The notes below the pieces were generated by a model. It did no database searches. It worked only from the letters and a program-made list of their open reading frames with translations, and was not told where the DNA came from. A DNA stretch of 64,000 nucleotides. It comes from Emmonsiellopsis sp. PD_33. Lineage: Eukaryota; Ascomycota; Eurotiomycetes; Onygenales; Ajellomycetaceae. The position numbers and the translations under genes are program-made. Positions 11,347 through 22,044 of this stretch are shown here, in pieces (positions within the stretch are counted from its first letter, which is position 1; every line of letters starts with the position of its first letter). The DNA lies in NCBI GenBank assembly GCA_032988165.1, contig JANTQF010000009.1:1-64000 (forward strand), in the 5' to 3' direction.

Positions 11347-12942
11347 ATTGGGCTTTTTTTTCCTTTTCACAACCGTCTTTTTTTGGGAGGTTTTCTTCTT
11401 GGCCTTTTTTTACTATGTTTATGTTTTGGATTTGGGGGCTTTTCTTTCCTTTTCTCTTTTTTTGTCCCTTCCCCATTGGTAATGTGTTTTTGTTTGGGGC
11501 TTTCGGGCGCTTTGGGGCTGGGTTGGCTCTGTTTATCCATTATATAATATGTATTTTTTCTGGGGGGTTTGTGACTTTTTTTTATAAGGGGCGCTTTATG
11601 GATATACAGGATACATTCTAGATTGATTGATTAATTAACCAGGCAATTAACTAAACGGGTGGGTGATTAAAAAGAAACATGCTTTGATGATTGTTGTTAT
11701 ATTGTTTCCATTCCTTCGATAAACTTCCTTTCTTTTCAAATATATGTATTTCTTTTCTAGCTTAACTATCAGTTAATAGCCCGAGATTTAGTTATATCTT
11801 CTTCTTTCTTTTTCGCGATATCTTGAAGAGGAGGCTGGGGGAGTCGCCGGGACTACCTACTAGTAGTGTTCTCATACAATCCAGCTCCCAACGTGCAATA
11901 TTTACCAATGGTAACCAGGTATATAGAGAAACAACCTCTTCATACTACCTACCAGATTAACGGAAGGTTGGTAGTATGGAAGTGAGTGCCTTATATCCGA
12001 ATAGGGGAATCTACGGATAGTTGGTTTATTGTATGTATGTACAGTACCTGGTGAACGGATGGCGTATTGGTCATGGTATGGACCACGGGTATTGATATCG
12101 CGTGGTGTGTGTCAACATAGCCATGGATCTTCTCAATAATAGAGAGAGAGAAGTAGTAGGGTGTATTTTACGGCTGTACCGAGCGGTAATACGGTACTGG
12201 CCAGTCACAGCCGGCGCAGCTTCCACGAGTCAGAGACGACGTCGATATAAAACAACCTCCAACCTCACTCAACCTCTATATATATGGGACATCTCTCTCC
12301 GCGACCAGCATCCTGCAAAAGCTCTTTGATCTCTGCTTCTGCCGCCAACTTCCGTCTCAACCCGCGCCATTGCTCCCATCTATATCCGCTAGCCAGGCCA
12401 ATCACCGCTCTTGACCGCTAGCCTTGGATCGCTGCACCTCTCACCGCTCGCCTCGCCGTCCAGATTCTGGGGAAGCTCCAAGGCCCGCCGGGTTTCTTTG
12501 ACCAGCTCCATTCCACGGTTCGAGCGAAAACTCAAAGCCCGCTGATAACGTGTCTTGCGCTAATTATTAAGGTACCAGCCGCCTTTTCCCGCCATCTCGT
12601 GCTTTTTCTCTCCCGTCATCGCAGCCAGAGAGGAAGACCACAACTACAACTACATACGGAGTACACCCCTCAGCTTCCAGCCGGGATGCTGCCATAAACA
12701 GCTCAAACCACCCCAACTACATATCAATGGCGTCCTCTTTATCCCCCCGTTCTCTTTCTTTCCTTGTTATCTCCGCTTTCCGTGGCCGTTTGCGTTGAGA
12801 GCCTTTCTACGTCATTTCTTTCACTCTTGGCTCGTTTTCCCTCCTTAACCAAGACAAATCACTCCCCTTTTTAAACGTCTCGATATATACGCAGATACGC
12901 CTGGAAGAAGAACCAGGCTACAAAGGTTGACACACGACCATA
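11347..12942. promoter_or_regulatory. Intergenic: UCS gene 3' flank and GDPD gene promoter
   Basis: The first 500 bases are T-rich and AT-rich and resemble a 3' UTR and terminator region. From about 12200 to 12942 the sequence becomes C/T-rich and should hold the promoter and 5' leader of the SPX-GDPD gene; a TATATATATA run lies near 12278. A TACGGAGTA motif, common in fungal promoters, is at about 12656. No gene is supported. Confidence 0.4.
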
Positions 12943-15900
12943 ATGAAGTTTGGGCGGAATCTGGCTCGCAACGTCGTCCCCGAATGGGGGTCGTCGTATA
13001 TTAAATACAAGAGCTTGAAGAAGCTCATCAAGTCCGAGATCGAGGCGAAGAAGCTGGGCCATGATCCTGATCTAGCTGGTAAGCTTAACTTGTGTTTTCC
13101 CCAGCGAGTCCCCCACTAAACCAAACATTACATACAGGCTTCTTCTACTCCCTCGACCGCAATCTCGAAGATGTCGATCACTTCTACAACAAAAAATTCG
13201 CAGACTTCTCGCGCCGTCTCAAGCTGCTCCAAGATCGCTACGGCCACTCTGTCATCGCCCCTGACCCGGACTTACCCCGCGACGAGGACATCCAGGACCT
13301 GCAGGCCGCCCTGCTCGAGCTGCGTGGCCAGTTGAGAAAGCTGCAGTGGTATGGAGAAGTCAACCGGCGCGGGTTCATCAAGATTACAAAGAAGCTGGAT
13401 AAGAAATTGCCTGGCGCCCAGGCCCAGGTCCGCTATTTGCCCACCAAGGTAGATCCGTCGCCTTTTGCGACGAATGCGCGGCTGGGGGAGGCCATGAGGA
13501 CTATTAACGATTGGCTGTCCTTGCTGGCGGATGAGAAGGGGATAGCGGATGATGTGAGCTGCTCGACGGGATCTTCGCTGAAGCAGACCTCTGGGCCGGT
13601 TTTGAAGCTGCCACCTAGCTTGTTGTCTGCCGTCGATGATGCGCTGAGGAAGGATGATACGCATATCATGCTCGAGTTGCTGCCGACGTTGCGCATTGCG
13701 GCAGAGGAATTAGACGAGTCGTTGAATGCGAAGGTTATGAAAGCGCTGCTGCAGCGGGCGATTTTCTATCGGTCTAGGGATTCCGTGGTTGCGTTACTGG
13801 GCAAGATTGGCACGTTGGATGAGGAGGATGATATTAATAAGCGGAACTGTATACATCGTCTTGTCATTTCGATCGGCCGGTCGCAGTCAACGAGCGATGC
13901 GGAGCTGTCGGCTGCTCAGGTGCTTGATTTCCCTGTCGATACGTCAAATTACATCACCCCCGCCGCGCCTCCAACCCTCCAGCCTACCCGTTTTGTGCTG
14001 AAGGAATCTGAACAGACAGGCTTGTTGAGTAGGACAGATGATGCGGTTTCGCTACTTGAGCATTTACTTGATAATCTACGCCCGCAACAGCGCGAGGCCT
14101 TGCTTGCCAAGGACATTTCTGGCCGGACGCCGCTGCATTATGGAGCTCAGTACGGATTCCGAGTCGTTTGTGAGGTCATCATTGAACATCTGCAGAAATG
14201 GAACATGTTTGATATCTCTAAAGGAATCGATGGACCCAACTGGCAGGACGACGAGGGCTGGGCCCCTTTACATCTCAGCGTTATTGGAGGTCACCCCCTG
14301 ACCACCCGCGCGCTCCTGGACGCTGAAAACTGGCGAGGAACCAACGACCATAAAGTGGCCATCCGTAAAAACATGTCCAAGTCCAGCGCTGTCCTGGCGC
14401 TGGCTACCAAGGCGAATTTTGTCGACATCGTCCAGCTTCTTGTCGATGCTGGTGTCGATGTCAATTACCAGGACGAGCAAGGCGAGACGGCGCTGCATGT
14501 TGCGGCAAGGTTTGGTCATGACAAGTGCGCCAAGGCACTGCTGGATGGATCGCAGGATCAAAAGGCTGATACGGAATTGGCCGAGAATACATATTCGTGG
14601 ACTCCGTTGTTCATTGCCTGTGTAGATGGAAGTCTCGGTGTGGTGGAATTGCTGATCGAAGCCGGTGCTGACCTGGAGCGGTTCGATTCCTCTGGATGGA
14701 CTGCTAAAGAACACGCCGCTCTCAGGGGCCATATCGATATTGCCAGACGCCTTGCAGAGGCCACTCCTGCACCGGACGTCTGCAGTGACTCGGACGCCCC
14801 CACTCCGCCACCGCTTTCCACATCCCCATCCGCCCAGGCTTCCCTCGCCGAGCGCAAGTCCAACGCCCGCGCGGCAGAGCCTATCAAGACCTTTGGCCAC
14901 CGCTACCTAACCGATGAAAGCATGATTCTCGTCAGCCTGGGCACGATGGATACGAGAAAGCCAAAACCAACCGTAAAACTCGAGCGCATCCCCATGGCCA
15001 ATGCACACTTAACCCAGCTAGACACGGCGCTCTCTATCGTCGTCTCCGCTAGCGAAGCTCACGGTGAGCCCGAAATCATCGACTTACCCATCCAGGACAG
15101 CATCGCTACGGAACCTATCGTCTTCCACGCCACGGACCCTACCAAGGTGAAAATCATATTTGACTTGGTGCCTACCTACGCCGGCTCGAAGGAGCATGTA
15201 GTTGGTAGGGGTGTGGCGTTGTTGTCCAGCGTGAGGCCTAGCGTGGGCTCGAAACGGATGAGTCTGCAGGGCGATGTGACTGTGCCAATTATCGCGGCCA
15301 ATACGCTGGAGATCATCGGCTCTGTGACGTTTAATTTTCTCGTCATCACACCGTTTAAGCATCCGAACATGTCGATTACTGAGGAGCAAACGTATTGGAA
15401 GAGTATGGCGTCGACGATGGTTATTGGGCATAGAGGTGATTAGGCCCTGTCTTGTTTTTCGCTCTCTCTTAGTCTGTAGTGAACCATTCCTAACCAACCG
15501 GGTTTTATGTATTACGATGTATACAGGCCTTGGAAAGAATATTGCCGGAAGAAAGTCGTTGCAGTTGGGCGAGAATACTATTCAGGTGTGTCGGGCTTAC
15601 TGGAGGGCCACGCCATTTTTGTTTATTTAATGTTTATTTCTGACATGCACAGTCATTCATTGCCGCGGCTAATCTGGGCGCATCTTATGTTGAGGTGAGT
15701 GGGTTCTCATGCTTACTGGAGATGGTGGCTTTTTATAGAAGCCGTCGCCCCCCCCCATTTTTGTTACGGTGATGCAGGTGGCTAACTTTCTTCCTCGCGC
15801 TGTCTAGTTTGGTACATAATGAACCTCCCAACCATTGATTTGGTCACTATTGGGCTGACGGGATTGTAGATGTGCAATTGACTAAGGATCATGTACCTGT

Positions 15901-17467
15901 CATTTATCATGACTTCCTCGTCAGTGAGACGGGAATTGATGCTCCAGTCCACACGTTGACATTGGAACAAGTAAGTCATCACCCTTTCATCCTCTTGGAA
16001 CTGATATCCCCTTTCCCGACGTTCTCCTCTAACAACATCCAGTTCCTACACCTCGGCGACCCCCACGGCCACGGGGACCAGCATTCCACCACTCGCAACG
16101 CAACCGCCGCCACCTCGTCGGCTTCGTCTTCATTCTCTGACGGACCCCCCACCAACCCAACAGTAGCCGATTTGAAGAACACGGCTATCGCCGCGAGTAT
16201 GAACAACCGCCGGCAGCGCTCCATGTCCATGGGCGAAACGTTCGAGTCGGCTGTGGCTACGAGGATGAGCGAGAAGATGAAGCATACGCGGGATTTTAAG
16301 AAGAAGGGGTTCAAGGGGAATAGTCGGGGTGATCATATTCAGGCACCGTTTGCGACGTTGGAAGAGCTGTTTAAGAAATTGCCGGGTGATGTGGGGTTTA
16401 ATATTGAGTTGAGTACGTACATTTTTTTTTAATATCCCCCCCCTTTTTTTTGCAAGCTCAGACAGGAAGGCAACTCTCATACTGACCACCCCAATCCTTT
16501 TTGCGTTTTATCATGTATAGAATATCCCATGCTCTACGAATCCGAAGAGGAAGAAATGGACACCTACGCCGTCGAGCTCAACTCCTTCGTCGACACCGTC
16601 CTCCGCACCGCCTACGACCACTGCTCCACAAACACTAACCCAAACACCCCACACACCCACCGCAACATGATCTTCTCCTCCTTCAACCCAGACATCTGCC
16701 TGCTGCTCAGCTTCAAACAGCCCTCGATACCAGTCATGTTCCTCACGGACGCGGGCGTGAGTCCCGTCGGCGATATTCGCGCGAGCAGCCTGCAAGAGGC
16801 GATTCGCTTCGCGAGCCGGTGGAATCTGCTTGGTGTGGTGACGGCGGCGGAGGTGTTGGTGTTGTCGCCGCGGTTGGTCAGGGTGGTGAAGGAGTGTGGG
16901 CTTGTTTGTGTTAGTTATGGGACGTGTAATAATGAGGGGGGGAATGTTAGGGTGAGTTTTTTTTTTTTTTTTTGGCGTTTCGGAGAGGTGAGGGGGATAG
17001 AAAGCATGGATTTGGATGGGTTTATATGGGATTGATTATGCTAATTAATACTCTGTGCACAGTTACAAGTAAACGAAGGCATCGACGCGGTCATCGTTGA
17101 TAGCGTCCTGGCTATCCGTCAGGGGCTTACGGAGGATCAGATGAATACGGATTCGAACGGCACATCTGCTGCTGTTTCCTCTGCTGTCTCCGCTGCTGGG
17201 GCAGGTGATGATAGCGATGGCGATGGCGATGGTGGGAATAGGAGCGAAGAAAATGCAGCACATGCTAAACCCACTTCGTCGGGAGCGGTGGCATCGTCGT
17301 CTTTGTCTTCGCCTTCCTCGTCTTTGTTGAAGCCGCAGAGTGCGCCTGACACGTCGTCGTCTATGGGTGGTGCCACGGCTGTGACTAGAAGTGGTGATGT
17401 TGATGGTGATGGTGACGGTGGGAGGGGTAATAGTAATAGTAATGGCAGTGGCAATGGGGAGGTTTAG
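12943..17467 (+). CDS. SPX-ankyrin-GDPD protein, Gde1-like glycerophosphodiester phosphodiesterase
   Basis: This family hydrolyses glycerophosphocholine and related glycerophosphodiesters in the cytosol and senses inositol pyrophosphates through SPX. Domains in order: SPX (MKFGRNLARNVVPEWGSSYI, KYKSLKKLIK, then YSLDRNLEDVDHFY and basic KITKKLDKKL), ankyrin repeats (GRTPLHYGAQYG, GWAPLHLSVIGGH, GETALHVAARFGHDKC, WTPLFIACVDGSLGVVELL), a C2-like linker, and the GDPD domain. GDPD motifs VIGHRG, GENTIQ, EFDVQLTKD and PVIYHDF are intact, which fits active Gde1 rather than the degenerate Pho81 type. Coding exons: 12943-13078, 13138-15435, 15527-15585, 15653-15694, 15808-15811, 15870-15970, 16043-16412, 16521-16951, 17063-17467. 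The 4-base exon TTTG is required to rebuild EFDV. The tail after QGLTEDQ is a Ser/Gly/Asp-rich low-complexity extension. Confidence 0.92.
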
Positions 17468-20400
17468 GGCTGTGCCTGGTGTGCAGGGGTTGTGAGGGAG
17501 GGTGGGATTACGGAAAGGGGGGGGGGGGGGGGTTTTGTTAGATTATGAATGAAACGGATGGTATGGTTAATGATGTGTGTTTGATATGGTTTGGTACGGT
17601 GGGTATGATTTGATGTCATTTGATATGGTACGATATGGTATAGGGTGGCAGGGGTTGTTGTAATGGGAGAGGAGACTGGCTGGCTAGCTGGGTAAGAGGA
17701 TAGATAGATCGATATATATATATAGATAGAAGGCCCGTTTTTTTTAAAAAAAAATCGGTTAGTTAGTTAGGTAACTGATGTGGATGGGGGGGTGGGCTGG
17801 GTTATACTGTACTGTACGTTGATTTCAACAATCGTGGAATGGAATGGATAGATATGGGTGTAGGGTAGGTGGTAAGGGTCAGTCACGGAATAGGGGAGAG
17901 GTTAGATGAGATCTTGGTTAGATGAGAGAAGAATACAGGATTCTCTGGGCCTTCTGCTCGTTATTCAATTTTAGGTAGTTATGTGATAGAACCGGGGGGG
18001 GGGGGAGGGCTGTTTTTTGCTTTGTTGTGTAAACTTGTCTACTAATGGTTTGGAGATACATATATAACCAGCTGGGTAAAGGTAGCTGCCGCTTGGTCTG
18101 CTTCGCTTTGGGGAAATGTGAAGTAGGTAGGTAGGTAGGTAGGTGGTTGAGATGTATAGATGATATGCGCATCTTGTTGTTGGAGGTGGTGTGACTGACT
18201 TTCGTCAAGAGTAGGAGGTGGTTCGGTTGGGTTGGGTGGATACTAGTCCTCGATTGATAATAGGGCAACGATCAATCCATTTCACTCCCTTCTAGCTACT
18301 CTATCTATATACTTATTTGGAATGCGTTGGGCTGGGTAGAGTCCTGGAAAAGGGGGGGGGATAAATCACTTGAAATGTTGGCGGATTAAGAGTGGTGTAT
18401 GATAGATATGGGTTCAGAAGAAGGCAGAAAACAGAATAAGAAGGGCAGTTTAAGTTTGAGGATGTGGTAGTTTTTCCATTTTCCCTGTTTTCCCTTTTTG
18501 TTTTTGTTTTTCCTCCCCCCTCATCCTTGGGCTATCCTTGGTAGAAAATGGGGTAGGGTAGGAAGGCCGGATGGATGGATTGAAGGATGGATTGGAAGGG
18601 GAATTCGTATTTTTTGATGCCCTTGTGCTGCTGTGCTGTGTTCAAACTGTTCTCTGTCGTTGTGTATACACTGTTTTCCTGTATATGTGTGGGTATGTGT
18701 AGGGATTTGGCTTTGATATGGTCAGGCCTGGTGGGTGAAAGGGGATAACGAACCGGTTCATCCCTTTTTTTTTTGCTGAGGTGGTGAATCCTGTTTTCTC
18801 TCGTGAGAGTGGGTTGTTGGAATCTAGATATGCTCTAAAAAAAGGCTGGGGGTAAGCTTCAGCTGGTTTGTAAGAGGCACAGGGGTTGGTGGTTGAGGGA
18901 GAGGCGTTGGACCGTTTTTCTGGGGACCGGGGCGAGGGGGCGGAGGAGGGTGGGATTATGGATGGATATCTTTATGGATTGTTAGACTTTTTAGGCAAGA
19001 GTTTTGCCCGAAGTCGTTTCGGGTCGAGGCTTGGGCTTAGAGGAAAGAGTGAGGACACGAACGGTCATGAGATACGGGAATGTTATGATAGATGATAATT
19101 TTGACGTGCTGGCACAAGTGATACGTGTGACTAGAAGTTGATCGCTCAAAGCTTGGGCCGGGACGAGGCCTATGTTTGGTAGGGCTTTTCCTTCTCTAGG
19201 CATTAGACAGCAGCGTAGTAAGAGGTATGGCGGTATGATAATCACAGACTGGGGCACGGGGAGGGTATGAGGGGCTGGACAAGATGGATTGTTTGACGAA
19301 AATCAAACTAGGAAATAGGCCAAGATGTGCTGATGATGGCTGATCCGGAAAGCAATAGGAAAATGTAGAGAATACATATAACTTACGATAATATGAGCAT
19401 GGTAGGAGACCATATCCGCCGTATATGGTTCCTTAGGGGATGGAATCTAGGCCGGAACTGCTGCCCAGCTAGCTTATGAGGATGAGGTAGCATCGGACCC
19501 TTCAGCCAGTGTTGGGAGCAGAAATGTTAGGTAGGTCGAGGGAAAAGGCTCAAGAAGGCAGCAAGGTTTGTATCTTGCTGATAGGGAGTCGTGATTTGCT
19601 TTAAAAGGGGTACTGGTGTTCAGAGTAAGACCGAGTATGGGGGATGCTGATGGCTCAACCCTGCACTGGTATTTCAGATGAGGATGTACTTGTCTGCCTC
19701 TCTCTGGCTGGCCGAATCAAAAAGATATAGGCTCAATATCGTGCACGAGTCAATAACCTGCCAGCGACTAGGGATGGCATGGAAGCAACAATGGTCCTAT
19801 ATCGCTTGTGCCGGCAGGCCAGGGATTCTCTCAACTATTTGGGCCTCGCCAAAAGTTGAGGAATACGATGGTTACTCGCTAATAGGAGACACACATGCTG
19901 GCGGATAAGACAGGGGTGATATTCATTGGGAAGTCAAATCAAGTTTTTTCTGTGGAATATTGATGGTAGTAGGTGATACAAAGTTTGTCTTTTGCGTGGT
20001 GTCGGGGATAGCAGTGCCTTCTTCCTATAGAGGATGTGTAACATTCACAACAATGATGACACCATGTGGTATATTCTGGAACCTAAATTCTTCGTGATAG
20101 AATGATCCACGGTTTAACGGTTATGGTCTGTGGTTATTCGATCGCCATTGTAGCGCATGTGTTTAAACGCGCAGGATAGCGTTTAATCATTTGTTATTTT
20201 GTTGGGCATTCAGCGATTTCGGAAAAGACTTTCGATATAGCATCCATAATTTGGCTCAGCCCTGTACCGTGGAAGCCGGGATCTGCAATAATTATATCTC
20301 CCGGGGCGAAAAAGCTCTGCATCTAGGTTGGTGAAGACCGCCCATTTAGTGCCACCATCACCATCACGAATACGATGTAGTATTCTATTTCATATCGCCA

Positions 20401-20571
20401 GACTCAATGCATTCAGGAGGAGCTGAATGTGAAGTTGCATTTGCGTTTTTGGGCATAGCAGGACGGAATGGAGCCCCATTGCCTCTTCATTTGCTGGTAT
20501 GTTGGTAGGAATATCTGAGGCCCCTGTCCATCTGGAAAATGGCAAGATTTCAATAGTTCAGCAGCTTGACG
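17468..20571. other. 3.1-kb gene-poor region rich in simple repeats
   Basis: I see no convincing gene. The left part (17468-18850) is G/T-rich with a 16-base G run (17517-17532), other G runs near 17995 and 18350, a TATATATA tract near 17716, a TTAGTTAG run near 17757 and a TAGG array at 18124-18144. Stops are dense in all frames. A 43-codon minus-strand frame at 20194-20322 has a protein-like composition and may be a gene scrap. The rightmost bases probably belong to the promoter of the small peptide gene at 20718. Confidence 0.4.
18124..18144. repeat. TAGG microsatellite
   Basis: About five consecutive TAGG units lie inside the gene-poor region downstream of the GDPD gene. There is no sign of function. 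Confidence 0.8.
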
Positions 20572-20579
20572 TATAAATA
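20572..20579 (+). promoter_or_regulatory. TATA box of the cysteine-rich peptide gene
   Basis: The motif TATAAATA lies 146 bases upstream of the peptide gene's ATG, with a pyrimidine-rich stretch between them. It is a textbook position for a strongly expressed fungal gene, and supports the small gene being real. Confidence 0.6.
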
Positions 20580-20717
20580 GCCGCTTCGACGCCCATCCAG
20601 TTAGTCTTGTTCTCATCATCCAGAAAACTCCTGATAACATTCCAAACTGAACTCTTCTCACAGTACATCCATCGAAATAACTCCTCAGTACCATTTTGAC
20701 CCTACCTCACCACCAAA

Positions 20718-21051
20718 ATGAAGATCACCTACATCCTCATTGCGCTCACATCCGTCCTCGCCGCCGCTGCACCAGCGGATGACGCGGCAGAATACGCCGC
20801 TACCGCCGAATTAGCCTCCAACCTACCGGAGTCGGATATGGTTTTGTCCAACGGTACGTACTGAATTTGCATGTCATCATGATATACCAAAGTCATGCTA
20901 ACAAGTGTTGTCAGCTAACAATGCCGAAGCCGCATTGAGACCCTGCGGCGGCTACACACCAGCACAGTGCAGAGCTGCTTGCGGTAGGCTTGGCTACAGG
21001 TGCTGGCGCTGTACCGCAAGATACTGCCAATGCTCTAATAGAGGCTGCTAA
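20718..21051 (+). CDS. Secreted cysteine-rich defensin-like (CS-alpha-beta) peptide precursor
   Basis: A two-exon gene: exon 1 20718-20853, intron 20854-20914 (donor GTACGT, branch site TGCTAAC, acceptor TCAG), exon 2 20915-21051. The 90-residue product has a signal peptide (about residues 1-20, MKITYILIALTSVLAAA onward), an acidic pro-region (about 21-53) and a C-terminal domain with eight cysteines, seven arginines and no acidic residue. Cysteine spacing is C-x7-C-x3-C-x6-C-x2-C-x4-C-x1-C-x4-C. Ignoring the fourth and eighth, this is C-x7-C-x3-C-x9-C-x4-C-x1-C, the classical CS-alpha-beta defensin signature; the two others could form a fourth disulfide. By family, such peptides are antimicrobial or effector-like; activity here is inference. 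The junction before the Cys domain is a single Arg, not a KR Kex2 site. The spliced reading is supported by the branch site, the phase match, the TATA box and the clustering of all cysteines in one frame. Confidence 0.8.
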
Positions 21052-22044
21052 GCGGGGCTGTCCTGGTGCCCCTGAGAGGTCGGTGCGATTGGAGGGAATG
21101 ATGTTTGGTCATTGGTTTCGGAATGTTGGACGGCATTTGTATCTAAATTCGGCCTTCACAGCCGTGTCCGGTCTTTTTATTGAGGGCGGGAGCACATGGA
21201 ATTGTGGTTGAGGGTTTTCAACGGCTAGGGTGTTTCAACAACGCCGTTCCAGAGCTGCTGGTAGCTGCCGAGAATATAATGCGCATTAACGTTATCCGTT
21301 TTCCAGGCAAATCCTGTCAAAAATCCAACTTCTGGTGCCATTTTGAAAGTATGTACACGATTAAGAACCCTGGTCTCACGGGGATCTCGTTGGTTAGCAT
21401 GCATGATTTGCCGAGTTAAAGGGATCGACGGTCATATATTCATAAACAATATGGAAACAGGCTCCAGATATTCTACGTACTCCGTACTGTCCGCCCAAAT
21501 GAGTGGCACCATGGCAAAAACGGTCATATATTAGATCTCCTTGTGTAGCGGGGAGGGGGCGGGAAGCAATGGGCACCGTCGGACCATCAACACTTCTCAC
21601 GGTCCCATCAAAGGAAACATGAAGGGGGCTAAACGCAGAGCCATGGTACAGAAGAATAGCAAGAACTAAGATATGCGAGACTGAAGATAGGAGAGGAGGT
21701 CAAAATAAGGTTGGACGATCACACGTGATCAACATTAGTAAGCTCCACTTGCTGATTAAGCTTTCTTCCAACATTCGCAATTGGGAAGGGATGGGAAGGG
21801 AGAGGCGCAATATATACCTGATTGTTTTCAGCGATTTCTATTTTGCCTTTCGGATATACTTGGAGGGGGGGATATGTTCCACAAAACTTGTAGTGAAATA
21901 GACGAGGAATAATATGCCAACAGATATCGATTAGGCGATCAGTAGCACAGATTGCGCGTACAAACCCAACAACAGAGAACCTTCATGGAAATGAAAAAAA
22001 ACAAGAGATTTTTCCAAATAAACAACATATTTGCAATATTTCAT
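21052..22044. other. Intergenic region between peptide gene and PRMT5 gene
   Basis: The two flanking genes converge here. Open frames such as 21180-21419 and 21952-22351 are short, lack family motifs or overlap the PRMT5 3' end, and I judge them chance frames. A TACGGAGTA-like palindrome (read as TACTCCGTA) occurs at about 21480. Nothing else is supported. Confidence 0.4.

Noticed and set aside
20413..20694. 93-codon minus-strand frame covering the peptide gene promoter
   Set aside because: It overlaps the TATA box and leader of the well-supported peptide gene and has no family features.
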